Assembly: GCF_001426885.1 (NCBI RefSeq)
Contig: NZ_LMFP01000003.1
Location: 441,306-505,305 of the forward strand
DNA: 64,000 nt
Direction: 5' to 3'
Origin: Pelomonas sp. Root1444
GTDB taxonomy: Bacteria; Pseudomonadota; Gammaproteobacteria; Burkholderiales; Burkholderiaceae_C
Every line of letters starts with the position of its first letter. The first letter of the stretch is position 1. The notes under the pieces are model-generated. The model saw only the letters and a list, made by a program, of their open reading frames with translations. It did no database searches and was not told the DNA's origin. Made by a program: the position numbers and the translations under genes. This document shows positions 52,643 through 60,784 of this stretch, one piece after another.

Positions 52643-54532
52643 CTAGGGAGAGGGAGTCAGCGGCTGCACGGAGCCCGGCAGGATGCGCGCCGACGGGAAT
52701 TGGGAAAGCAGCGTCCGCGTCATCGGATGCTGTGCGGCCAGGTCCTCGGCCGCGCGCTGCTGCGCTTCGGCGCGCGCCACCGTGCGCAGCGCGATGGAGT
52801 CTTCGGCCACGCCGGCCTGGATGTCCAGCCGCGCGCCCAGCGCCGCTTCGAGCTTGGCGACGAGCGCCGGCTGGCGCAGCGATTCGCGCTCGACGCGCAG
52901 CGTCCAGACCTCGCGGCCGTCCTCACGGCGGCACGACAGCGCCTGGGCCTGGCGCGCCAGTTCGCCGGTCATGCCCGGCAGGTTGAGCGCGGCGATGCGC
53001 TCGGCCCATTGCGCGCCCTCGGGCGTCTCGCGCAGCACGGCGCGACGCGGTGCCTCGGGCTCGCGGGCGGCGACAGCCGGGGCGGGCGCGTCGTCGGCGT
53101 CCATCCACGGCGGCGGCGCGTCGTCCGGCGGCGGGCCGTCGCCGAAGTCGGCGTCTTCCTCCGTCGCCGCGTGCTCCACGGGGCGGGGACGGAGGCGCTC
53201 GCTGAAGCTGGACGCAGCCGGCTCGGCCGCGCGCGGCGCAGGCGCCGGGGGCTTGGCGGCCGCGACCGGCGGCGCAACGGGCTGGGCCACCGGCGCCGCG
53301 ACCACAGCGGCGGCGACCGGCGCGGGCGCCGGCACCGGCGGCGCCATCTTGGGCAGCGGCACGGCCACCACGGCCTTGGCCACGGCCTGGGGGCGCACCA
53401 GCGCCGCAGCCTTCACGGGCTTGGGCTGCGTGCCGGCCGGGCGAAAGGCCAGCATGCGCAGCAGCACCATCAGCAGGCCGGCGTATTCGTCCGGCGCCAG
53501 ATGCAGCTCGGCCCGGCCGTGCAAGGCCATGCTGTACATCAGCTGGATCTCGTCGGCCGGCAGCTGCGTGGCCAGGCGCTTGATCTCGGCGGTCTCGGGG
53601 TCGGCGTCGTCCAGCGCGGCGGGCGCGGCCTGCGCCAGGGCCATCTGCTGGAGCAGCGTGGCCAGGTCCTCCAGCGTGCCCGCAGCCGACAGGCCCGCGC
53701 CGCGCAGCGCATCGGCCTGGGCGACGACGGCCTCGCCGCTGGCGGCGGACAACGCATCGACGATGGCGACGACATGGCCGCGGTCCACGCTGCCCAGCAT
53801 CTGGCGCACGCCGGCCTCGGACAGCGAGCCCGCACCGAAGGCGATGGCCTGGTCGGTCAGCGACAACGCATCGCGCATCGAGCCGCGCGCCGCGCGCGAC
53901 AGCAGCCGCAGCGCGCCGGGCTCGGCCGGCACGCTCTCGGCGCCCAGCACATTGCCCAGGTGCATCTGCACGTCGGCCGCCGCCATCGGCCGCAGGTTGA
54001 ACTGCAGGCAGCGCGACAGCACGGTGACCGGCACCTTCTGCGGATCGGTCGTCGCGAGCACGAATTTCAGGTAATCGGGCGGCTCCTCCAGCGTCTTCAA
54101 CATCGCGTTGAAGGCGGTGTTCGACAGCATGTGCACTTCGTCGATCATGTAGACCTTGAAGCGCCCGACGACCGGCTTGTAGACCGCCTGGTCCAGCAGC
54201 TGCGAGATCTCCTCGACACCGCGGTTGGACGCGGCGTCCAGCTCCACGTAGTCGACGAAGCGGCCGGAGTCGATGTCGCGGCAGGCGTTGCAGACGCCGC
54301 AGGGCTGGGCCGTGATGCCGCCCGTGCCGTCAGGCCCAACGCAGTTCAGGCTCTTGGCCAGGATGCGCGACACCGTCGTCTTGCCCACGCCACGCGTGCC
54401 GGTGAACAGGTAGGCGTGGTGCAGGCGGCCCTGCGTCAGCGCGTTGGCCAGCGCCTGCACGACATGCTCCTGGCCGACAAGCTGCTCGAAACTCTGCGGA
54501 CGGTATTTGCGGGCCAGGACCTGGTAACTCAT
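52643..54532 (-). CDS. dnaX: DNA polymerase III subunits tau/gamma
   Basis: DnaX is the clamp-loader motor of the replicase. The 629-residue protein has [21 protein letters not shown], Walker [13 protein letters not shown] near residue 46, a zinc site ([14 protein letters not shown] with an earlier Cys), the DEVHMLS Walker B and [11 protein letters not shown] sensor 1 region. Then comes an Ala/Pro-rich linker (~375-500) and the C-terminal tau domain. I saw no A-rich slippery heptamer of the E. coli type, so a gamma form by frameshifting is not supported. It starts dnaX-ybaB-recR. Confidence 0.96.
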   Translation of the reverse strand: MSYQVLARKYRPQSFEQLVGQEHVVQALANALTQGRLHHAYLFTGTRGVGKTTVSRILAKSLNCVGPDGTGGITAQPCGVCNACRDIDSGRFVDYVELDAASNRGVEEISQLLDQAVYKPVVGRFKVYMIDEVHMLSNTAFNAMLKTLEEPPDYLKFVLATTDPQKVPVTVLSRCLQFNLRPMAAADVQMHLGNVLGAESVPAEPGALRLLSRAARGSMRDALSLTDQAIAFGAGSLSEAGVRQMLGSVDRGHVVAIVDALSAASGEAVVAQADALRGAGLSAAGTLEDLATLLQQMALAQAAPAALDDADPETAEIKRLATQLPADEIQLMYSMALHGRAELHLAPDEYAGLLMVLLRMLAFRPAGTQPKPVKAAALVRPQAVAKAVVAVPLPKMAPPVPAPAPVAAAVVAAPVAQPVAPPVAAAKPPAPAPRAAEPAASSFSERLRPRPVEHAATEEDADFGDGPPPDDAPPPWMDADDAPAPAVAAREPEAPRRAVLRETPEGAQWAERIAALNLPGMTGELARQAQALSCRREDGREVWTLRVERESLRQPALVAKLEAALGARLDIQAGVAEDSIALRTVARAEAQQRAAEDLAAQHPMTRTLLSQFPSARILPGSVQPLTPSP

Positions 54533-54576
54533 GGCCGGGATTCTATGGGCCGGCCTCCCACGGATAATCCCGCCCC

Positions 54577-55686
54577 ATGACCTCGCAAGCACCCCTCACC
54601 TACGACCAGGCCGGCGTCAACTACGACCTGATCGACCCGCTGAAGATCACCGCCCAGCGCGCCGCCGCCGCCACCGCCTCCCACCTCGCCGGCCACGGCT
54701 TCAGCGAAGTGAAGGCCTCGCGCGGCGAGTCGGCCTATGTCGTGGACGTGGGGCCGTTCTACATCGCCTCCATCGTCGAATGCCTGGGCACCAAGACCCT
54801 CGTGGCCGACGAGATGGCCAAGCTGACCGGCAAGAGCTTCTTCGCCGGCATCGCCCAGGACACCATCGCGATGGCCGTGAATGACCTCATCACCGTCGGC
54901 GCGACGCCGCTGGTCGTGCAGGCCTACTGGGCCGCGGGCGGCAGCGACTGGTTCGGCGACGCCCAGCGTGCGCAGGCCCTCGTGGCCGGCTGGAAGGCCG
55001 CCTGCGACACCTGCCAGGTCGCCTGGGGCGGCGGCGAGACACCGGCGCTCGCGGGCATCGTCGAGGACGGCCGCATCGACCTGGCCGCGTCCTGCACCGG
55101 CCTCATCAACCCCAAGGAACGCCTGTCCGTCGGCGACAAACTCGGCGCCGGTGACGCCATCGTGCTGCTGGCCTCCAGCGGCATCCACGCCAACGGCCTG
55201 AGCCTGGCGCGCAAGCTGGCCGAGCGCCTGCCCCAGGGCTACCTGACCGAGATCGAGCCGGGCGTGACGTATGGCGAAGCCCTGCTGGCGCCGACCGCGC
55301 TGTACTCGCCGGTGACAGAGGCGCTGTGGAAGGCCGGCATCGCACCGCACTACTGCGCCAACATCACCGGCCACGGCTGGCGCAAGCTGCTGCGCCACCC
55401 GAGCGCGCTGACCTACCGAATCCACACCGTCCCGCCCACGACGCCGGTGCTGGCCTTCATCCAGAAGGAAGCCGGCCAGGACGATCGCGAGGCCTATTCG
55501 ACGCTGAACATGGGCGCCGGCTTTGCCATCTTCGTCAAGGCCGAGGATGCCGAGCGCACCGCGCAGGTGGCACGCGACTGCGGCGTTGAAGCCTGGGTGG
55601 CCGGCACCGTCGAGGCGGGCGAGAAGCAACTGCTGATCGAGCCGCTGGGCATCCGTTTCAGCGAAGACGACTTGGCCTTGCGCTGA
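54577..55686 (+). CDS. AIR-synthase (PurM)-related protein
   Basis: The 369-residue protein has the PurM-like two-domain fold: LTYDQAGVNYDLIDPLK at the N-terminus, DTIAMAVNDLITVGATPLVVQAYWA near residue 90, AWGGGETPALAGIVEDGRIDLAASCTG near 145 and DAIVLLASSGIHANGLSLARKLA near 190. It departs strongly from canonical PurM: the N-terminal Gly-rich loop and VSGTDGVGTKL-type segment are replaced by YVVDVGPFYIASIVECLGTKTLV. It may be a specialised formylglycinamidine cyclo-ligase or a related ATP-using enzyme. It diverges from dnaX. Confidence 0.75.
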   Translation: MTSQAPLTYDQAGVNYDLIDPLKITAQRAAAATASHLAGHGFSEVKASRGESAYVVDVGPFYIASIVECLGTKTLVADEMAKLTGKSFFAGIAQDTIAMAVNDLITVGATPLVVQAYWAAGGSDWFGDAQRAQALVAGWKAACDTCQVAWGGGETPALAGIVEDGRIDLAASCTGLINPKERLSVGDKLGAGDAIVLLASSGIHANGLSLARKLAERLPQGYLTEIEPGVTYGEALLAPTALYSPVTEALWKAGIAPHYCANITGHGWRKLLRHPSALTYRIHTVPPTTPVLAFIQKEAGQDDREAYSTLNMGAGFAIFVKAEDAERTAQVARDCGVEAWVAGTVEAGEKQLLIEPLGIRFSEDDLALR

Positions 55687-55699
55687 AATGTCCGGCTCG

Positions 55700-55848
55700 C
55701 ACGTCCTGCGGGCCGAGCGCCGGGCCGCTCCCAAGCCGGCCCGCCATGGCGATGTGCTTGCCGGTCAATCCGGCAAGCATCGCCGTCCCCTCGGGGGACC
55801 GACCGGGATCACCCGCGTTCAGCGCGGCGAGACCGGGCGAGGGGCTTA
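55700..55848. repeat. GC-rich REP-like intergenic repeat with strong hairpin
   Basis: This gap holds a GGGCCGAGCGCCGGGCCGCT core, a CCGGCCCGCC segment, then a hairpin GCTTGCCGG/CCGGCAAGC (about 55754-55780) within a wider GGCGATG/CATCGCC stem, and a CCCCTCGGGGG palindrome near 55790. It ends directly before the SirB-like start codon. A shorter relative lies at 56363-56460. No T run follows the hairpin, so a classical terminator is not claimed. Confidence 0.65.
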
Positions 55849-55849
55849 A

Positions 55850-56236
55850 ATGACGTGGTTCTACACGCAGATGGTCCAGTGGCACGTGCTGCTGGCCTGG
55901 TGCAGTGTGGCGCTGTTCTTCACGCGTGGTCTGCTGTTCCAGTTCGGCACGCCGCGCCTGCAGGAGATCGCCAAAGACGCGCGGCTGATGGTGCTCGTCT
56001 TCGGCGTCAACGCCTGCCTGGTCGTCACGGGCCTGAGCCTGTGGGGCTCCATCGGCTACCACCCGGTGCGTGACAGCTGGCTGGGCATCAAGCTGGTCGC
56101 GCTGGTCGGCTACATGGCCTGCGGCCACTGGGCGATGACCCAGGCACGCCTGCATCTGCTGGGGTATTTCACGGCACTTGCGCTGCTGGGCCTTGCGATG
56201 GACCTGTCCTACAGCCGCAGCTTCCTGGGCGGTTAG
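55850..56236 (+). CDS. SirB-family membrane protein
   Basis: The 128-residue inner-membrane protein has four helices: YTQMVQWHVLLAWCSVALFFTRG, LMVLVFGVNACLVVTGLSLW, LGIKLVALVGYMACGHWAMT and LGYFTALALLGLAMDLSYS. The WHVLLAWxSxxLFxxRGLL opening and LGIKLxALxxY segment are typical of SirB2-like proteins (named for Salmonella invasion regulator B). Molecular role unknown. It lies just before the 4.5S RNA gene, whose -10 box falls at its 3' end. Confidence 0.88.
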   Translation: MTWFYTQMVQWHVLLAWCSVALFFTRGLLFQFGTPRLQEIAKDARLMVLVFGVNACLVVTGLSLWGSIGYHPVRDSWLGIKLVALVGYMACGHWAMTQARLHLLGYFTALALLGLAMDLSYSRSFLGG

Positions 56237-56249
56237 AATCACGCTCGAC

Positions 56250-56339
56250 GGGCCTCCCCGCATGGAAGCGCGCCCAACCGGGTCAGGTGGGGAACCAAGC
56301 AGCCCTAAGCGTTGCAACCAGTGCCGGGGGTAAGGCTCG
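56250..56339 (+). ncRNA. ffs: 4.5S RNA of the signal recognition particle
   Basis: The ~90-base RNA has the conserved SRP domain IV: GGTCAGG, a GGAA tetraloop stem (TGG-GGAA-CCA) and AGCAGCC at 56281-56304. The ends pair: GGGCCTCCCCGCA (56250-56262) with TGCCGGGGGTAAGGCTC (56322-56338). It binds Ffh for co-translational membrane targeting. TAGAAT at 56233-56238, overlapping the end of the SirB gene, is the probable -10 box. It lies two genes from dnaX, near which ffs is often found in betaproteobacteria. Confidence 0.93.
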
Positions 56340-56362
56340 TCACCCTCCCCTCACTACAGGCC

Positions 56363-56460
56363 ACCGGCCGGTCGCGGGATCGCTCCCGAGCCGGCCCGCC
56401 TGGCGATGTGCTCGGGGCTCAATGCCCTCACCACCGCCTTCGCCTGGGGACCGGCCACGG
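56363..56460. repeat. GC-rich REP-like intergenic repeat, second copy
   Basis: CGCTCCCGAGCCGGCCCGCC, then TGGCGATGTGCT, closely matches the segment at about 55727-55757 (CGCTCCCAAGCCGGCCCGCC). A GGGGACCGGCC match follows later. It follows ffs and precedes the convergent small protein gene. No gene is seen in 56340-56480. Confidence 0.55.
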
Positions 56461-56480
56461 TACTGCTTGGACGCGGCGCC

Positions 56481-56894
56481 TTACCCGCCCGGTGATTTCG
56501 GGATGTCGGTCGAGCGCACCGTCAGCGTCTTCAGCTGGCCACCGCCTCCCACGCTGCCTTCCACCACGCCTTCACGCACGCGGCGTTCGCACAGCGCGCG
56601 GTCTTCGCCGTTCTGTGCTTCGCAGCGCTTGAGCGCGTTGGCTGCCCATTGCTCGGACCGGTCACCCGGCGAGACCAGCTTGCCCTGCCGCGCCTGCGCA
56701 TAGGCGGCACCGGCTTCACGCAGGCAGACGTTGCGCGGCTGGTTGGACTTGCCGGTCATGCAGTCGGCCTTCTCACGCTCGTACTGCAGGCGCAGCGGGT
56801 CGACATTCTTGGCGGCCGGGGCCGCCTGGGCGCTGCTCAAGGCGAGCAAGGCGGTGCCAAGCAAGGCGGCAATGCGACATCGATGGCTGTTCAT
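56481..56894 (-). CDS. Small periplasmic Cys-containing protein of unknown function
   Basis: The 137-residue protein has a signal peptide (RIAALLGTALLALSSAQA). A short helical region has paired cysteines: EREKADCMTGKSNQPRNVCLREAGAAYAQAR and LKRCEAQNGEDRALCERRV, spacing that suggests two helical hairpins held by disulfides. The tail is Gly-rich and ends TVRSTDIPKSPGG. AAGGAG lies 7 bases before ATG 56894, fixing the start. It lies downstream of the OmpA-DUF4398 gene on the same strand. Confidence 0.8.
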   Translation of the reverse strand: MNSHRCRIAALLGTALLALSSAQAAPAAKNVDPLRLQYEREKADCMTGKSNQPRNVCLREAGAAYAQARQGKLVSPGDRSEQWAANALKRCEAQNGEDRALCERRVREGVVEGSVGGGGQLKTLTVRSTDIPKSPGG

Positions 56895-56919
56895 GGCGAT
56901 CTCCTTCATGGATGCGGCT

Positions 56920-57822
56920 TCAGCCGCGGGCCCGGACAGGCTGGTTGTCGTTCGAGATGTAGACCTCGACGCGGCGGTTCATTGCGCGGTCTGACGTGCT
57001 CGAGTTGCTGGCCACCGGATATTGCTCGCCGTAGCCGCGCGTCTCGACGCGGGCGAGGTCGACACCACGGGCGCGCAGCGCTTCGGCCACCGCCTGCGAG
57101 CGTCGCTGCGAGAGCGTCAGGTTGGCCTGGTCGCTGCCGACGCTGTCGGTGAAGCCCTCGATCAGCACACGGCGGTCGGGGTGCTGGTTCAGGTAGTTGG
57201 CGAGCTTGCCGATGGCGTTCTGCGCGGCGGGCTTGATCTCGGCGCGGCCAAACTCGAACAGCACGTCACCCAGCGTGACCAGCATGCCGCGGTCGGTCTG
57301 GCGGGCCTGCAGATCGGCCAGTTCCCTTTGCAACGCGGCGGCCTGGGCCTGCGCTTGCGCAGCGTCGGCCTGGGCGGCGGAGGCCTGCGCGCGTGCCGCG
57401 TTGGCATCGGCGCTGGCATTGGCGGCCTGGGCCTGGGCGGAGCTCGCGCGTGCTGCGGCAGCATCAGCGCGGGCGCGTTCGCGGTCCGCCTCGGCGGCCT
57501 TGATGGCGTCCTCATCCGTCTGCGCCTTGGCCAGGGCCAGCGCGGTGCGTGCCTGCGTCGATGCGATGTAGGCGGCCGAGTCGATGTCGGCGGGGGACTC
57601 GCGCTTGGCGCTCAGCTCTTCGGCGCGTCGCAGCGAGTCCGCGGCTTTCTTCACTTCGAGCGAGGCGTACTTCAGCGCGCCGGGGTCGGCCTCGGCGCTG
57701 CGCACGGTGGCGCGCGCCTGCTGCAACGCGGGCGTGACAGTGGGCGCGCTGGCGCAGCCCGCCATCAGGGCAGCGGCGGCAGCAAGCGCGGTCAGGGAGG
57801 AGGCGATTCGGATGGAAGGCAT
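56920..57822 (-). CDS. DUF4398-OmpA C-terminal domain lipoprotein
   Basis: The 300-residue protein has a lipobox (AAALMAGCAS), a DUF4398 helical stretch ([29 protein letters not shown]), a long Ala-rich coiled coil (~100-175) and a C-terminal OmpA/MotB peptidoglycan-binding domain: TLGDVLFEFGRAEIKPAAQ, VLIEGFTDSVGSDQANLTLSQRRSQAVAEAL and NRRVEVYISND. It is likely an outer-membrane lipoprotein tied to peptidoglycan. It follows a second DUF4398 gene by 25 bases. Confidence 0.92.
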   Translation of the reverse strand: MPSIRIASSLTALAAAAALMAGCASAPTVTPALQQARATVRSAEADPGALKYASLEVKKAADSLRRAEELSAKRESPADIDSAAYIASTQARTALALAKAQTDEDAIKAAEADRERARADAAAARASSAQAQAANASADANAARAQASAAQADAAQAQAQAAALQRELADLQARQTDRGMLVTLGDVLFEFGRAEIKPAAQNAIGKLANYLNQHPDRRVLIEGFTDSVGSDQANLTLSQRRSQAVAEALRARGVDLARVETRGYGEQYPVASNSSTSDRAMNRRVEVYISNDNQPVRARG

Positions 57823-57847
57823 GGCAGTCGGTCCTTTCGATCGAGGA

Positions 57848-58210
57848 TCAGGAACGGTTCAGCTGGGTCTGCAGCTGCTGGATGCTCTGGCGCACCTCGG
57901 CCAGCGCGCGGCTGGAGCGCGCCGAGCGCGCGGTCGCCTGAGCCAGCGCCGCGTCGGCGGCCGCTTCGTCGGCCAGCTGGCGCGCCTGCACGTAGTCCTT
58001 GCGGGCCATGGCCTGGTTGGCGCGGGTCAGCTTGTCGCGCGCCGTGGCCAATTCGGCCGGCGCCTCTGCGGCGTTGCCGGTGGCCTGGTCGACGGCGGAG
58101 TTGGCCACGGCCATCTGCTCCTTGGGCGCATCCGGCGAGGCACATGCCGCCAGGGCCAAGGCAGCGGCGATGGAAAGGACGGTCCTGCCGTTGAACGAAT
58201 CAGAATTCAT
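57848..58210 (-). CDS. DUF4398-domain lipoprotein
   Basis: The 120-residue protein has a lipobox (AAALALAACAS) and a DUF4398 helical domain (AVANSAVDQATGNAAEAPAELATARDKLTRANQAMARKDYVQARQLADEAAADAALAQATA) that is similar to the N-terminal half of its neighbour. CAGGAG lies 5 bases before the ATG. It is probably the first gene of a DUF4398/OmpA operon. Function unknown; envelope structure is inferred. Confidence 0.88.
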   Translation of the reverse strand: MNSDSFNGRTVLSIAAALALAACASPDAPKEQMAVANSAVDQATGNAAEAPAELATARDKLTRANQAMARKDYVQARQLADEAAADAALAQATARSARSSRALAEVRQSIQQLQTQLNRS

Positions 58211-58403
58211 ACGAACTCCTGTGGTTTGGTGGGCCTCGACGGCGCAGGGGCGCCACGGCGAGCCCGGGTTTATTCAGGATGCCAAACCAGTATTCGCCAC
58301 GGGGGTCGCAAGCCCAGTCGGAGGGCCGGTGCGGCTGCGGTCAGCGTGCCGCCTCAACGGTTGTCGGAGACGCCCTACACCCTGCAGCGGCGTGCTCGCC
58401 GGG

Positions 58404-60782
58404 TCAGCCGGCGGCCTGGCGGAAGGCCATCACGGCCTGGTTGCGCAGCGTGCGCAGCAGCGAAAGCTGCCTGTCGTCGAGCTGCACGGCGCCGGCCTCG
58501 GCGTGGTCGGCGTATATGAGGCCGAGCGGCGCGCCCTTGAGCATCAGCGGCAGCAGCAGGAAGCTGCGCGCCTGCATCTCGCCCTTGAACCATGCCGGCA
58601 GCCGCGCGGTGATGTTGGCGGCGCGGGCGTCCTGGATCAGCGTGTCGGCGCCCTTCAGGCAGACGGCCGCGAGCAGGTCGGGCGGCTGGCCGGTCAGGTC
58701 CACGCGCAGCAGCGGCGCGAGGCGCTCGATGTCGTCGCCCACGCCCAGGCGGCCGGTCAACGTCTGGCCGCGCGCGTCGCGCAGGCAGAAGATGACGCGG
58801 CGCAGGCCCAGCGCGCGGTAGATGGTCTCGAGGATCATGCGCAGCACGGCGTTGAGCTGGAAGCTGTTGACCATCGCGTCGGTGATCTCCTGGATGCCGG
58901 CGGCCAGCAACTCGCTGGCCTGTGCCGCGTTGGGCGGCGCGCCGGCTTCGGTGCGTTCCAGCACCTGTGTGGGCGCCAGCTCGTGCGCCGTCAGCGAGTC
59001 GTGCACCGACGGTGTCAGCGGCGCCAGCAGGCGCTGGGCGCGCGAGTTCTGCGGCAGATTCAGGTCCAGCGCGACCGTCATCTGGGCGAGATGCTGGCGC
59101 GCGGTGTCGGCGGCCTGCTCGAAGGTCTCGGCCGAAACGCCCAGCGCCCGCGCATGCCGCTGCGCCAGCGCGCGCACCTTGGCATGGGCCTGCTCGGGCG
59201 GCGTATGCAGGATGAGGTCGGCCATGTCGTTGCTCGCGCGGGCCAGCCAGCGCTGGCGCTCGGCGCCGTCCTCGATGCGCTTGGGCGGCGCCTCGCCGAC
59301 GGGGCGGCGCATGGCGCGCTGCAGGCTTTCCGGCAGGCCCCATTGGCGCGCAACGCCCAGGCCCAGCGCCTCGTAACTCATGCCCAGCACCTGCGCCGAG
59401 GCAGCCGCCTCGCTCAGCGGCGGCGGGCCGTCCTCGACCACGCTGGCCAGGCGCCGCACAGCCTCGGCTTCCTCGGGGAAGTAGAACTCGGTCAGCGTGC
59501 GGCCGAGGTGGTGCAGCATCGCGCCGAGGAACGCCTCCTCGGCGTCGCGCGCATTCGCGCACAGCTCGCGCGCCAGCGACGCCGCCATCAGCGAGCGCAG
59601 GAAATCCTCGCGCAGCCGCTGGGCATGGCCCTTGTTCTCCATGCGCTCCAGCAGCACCAGCGACAGCGCGAGGTTGCGGATGCCGGCAAAGCCGATCAGC
59701 GCCACCGCGCGCGAGATGGTGCTGATGCCACCCCCGCCGGCATGCCGGTAGGCGGCGGTGTTGACCAGGCGCAGCAGCTTCTGCGTCAGCGCCACGTCCT
59801 TCAGGATCTCGTTGGACAGGCTGGCCAGGCTCTCGTTCTCGGAGTGCGTCAGGCGCTGGATGCGGCCGATGGCGTCGGACAGCGCCGGGAAGTCGCTCTT
59901 GTGGCGCATGCGGCGCAGCAGGAAGTCCAGCACCGGCGCGTCCTGCGCCTGCGCATCGGGCAACGCGACAGGGCGCAGCCAGGCGGCCAGCGCGTCGCGC
60001 ATGAGCACGGCGCTGGGCCAGCGGGCGGCAGGCTCGCGGGCCAGGCCGCGCTGCACGATGGCGCGCAGCGCGTCGTCGACGGACGCGTCCAGGCCCGAGG
60101 GCAACACCAAGTCGGTCGTCTGCACTCGCTGGACGGCGCGCCAGGGGTCGGGGTCGTGGTTCAGGCGCTGGCCGGACAGCATCTCCGCCAGCATGACGGC
60201 GGCGGCGAACACGTCCATCTGCGGATGCGCCGGCGCGCCGCGGGCGGCCTCGGGCGAGATGTAGCCGGGCGTGCCGACGATGCGCTCCGGCGCCTGGCTG
60301 CCGGGCGACACGCGCGCGGCGATGCCGAAGTCCATCACACGGGCCCGGCCGCGGGCGTCGAGCAGGATGTTGCTGGGCTTGAGGTCGCGGTGCACCAGGC
60401 CCGCGGCATGCGCGGCGACGAGCCCGTCGAGCACGTTCAGCATCAGCGTCACCGCCTCGGCCGCGGTCGGCTTCGGGGCGGCACGCAGGCGCTGGCTCAA
60501 CGTGCCGCCGCTGACGTACTCGAAGACGAGATAGGAGTGGCCGCCCTGCGTGTCGGCCTCGAAGACCGGCACGATGTTCGGGTGGGTCAGCCGGCTGACG
60601 GCGCGGGCTTCGTGCAGCCATTCGTCGACGCTGCCGGGTTCGGCCGCGGCCTTCAGCAGCTTGACGGCGACTTCGCGGTCCAGCAGCGGGTCATGGGCCA
60701 GCCAGACGGTCGCCTGCGCGCCCTCGCCGAGGCGCTGGAGCAGGCGGAAGCGGCCGAGCTGGGGAGGCAGGTCTTCGGCCAT
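58404..60782 (-). CDS. Ser/Thr protein kinase with HDOD and GAF domains
   Basis: The 792-residue protein has three parts. Residues 1-270 form an active-looking Hanks-type kinase: GEGAQATV 19-26, Lys41 in VAVK, HRDLKPSN 131-138, DFG 151-153, TPGYISPE near 171-178. Residues ~285-560 are HDOD (SDAIGRIQRL, LSNEILKDVALTQKLLRLVNTAAYR, AVALIGFAGIRNLALSL). Residues ~610-790 are GAF-like (AAGIQEITDAMVNSF, ALGLRRVIFCLRD, LLPLMLKGAPLGLIYADH). There is no membrane helix, so it is cytoplasmic. It lies 2 bases after a pseudokinase-HDOD gene; the pair probably work together. Confidence 0.92.
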   Translation of the reverse strand: MAEDLPPQLGRFRLLQRLGEGAQATVWLAHDPLLDREVAVKLLKAAAEPGSVDEWLHEARAVSRLTHPNIVPVFEADTQGGHSYLVFEYVSGGTLSQRLRAAPKPTAAEAVTLMLNVLDGLVAAHAAGLVHRDLKPSNILLDARGRARVMDFGIAARVSPGSQAPERIVGTPGYISPEAARGAPAHPQMDVFAAAVMLAEMLSGQRLNHDPDPWRAVQRVQTTDLVLPSGLDASVDDALRAIVQRGLAREPAARWPSAVLMRDALAAWLRPVALPDAQAQDAPVLDFLLRRMRHKSDFPALSDAIGRIQRLTHSENESLASLSNEILKDVALTQKLLRLVNTAAYRHAGGGGISTISRAVALIGFAGIRNLALSLVLLERMENKGHAQRLREDFLRSLMAASLARELCANARDAEEAFLGAMLHHLGRTLTEFYFPEEAEAVRRLASVVEDGPPPLSEAAASAQVLGMSYEALGLGVARQWGLPESLQRAMRRPVGEAPPKRIEDGAERQRWLARASNDMADLILHTPPEQAHAKVRALAQRHARALGVSAETFEQAADTARQHLAQMTVALDLNLPQNSRAQRLLAPLTPSVHDSLTAHELAPTQVLERTEAGAPPNAAQASELLAAGIQEITDAMVNSFQLNAVLRMILETIYRALGLRRVIFCLRDARGQTLTGRLGVGDDIERLAPLLRVDLTGQPPDLLAAVCLKGADTLIQDARAANITARLPAWFKGEMQARSFLLLPLMLKGAPLGLIYADHAEAGAVQLDDRQLSLLRTLRNQAVMAFRQAAG

Positions 60783-60784
60783 GG

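Noticed and set aside
52643-53500. Programmed frameshift site for a gamma form of DnaX
   Set aside because: I found no A-rich slippery heptamer or equivalent in the linker region; the full tau frame is open.
52683-54580. Two long plus-strand ORFs over dnaX (463 and 626 residues)
   Set aside because: Ser- or His/Arg-rich shadow proteins without domains; dnaX is certain on the minus strand.
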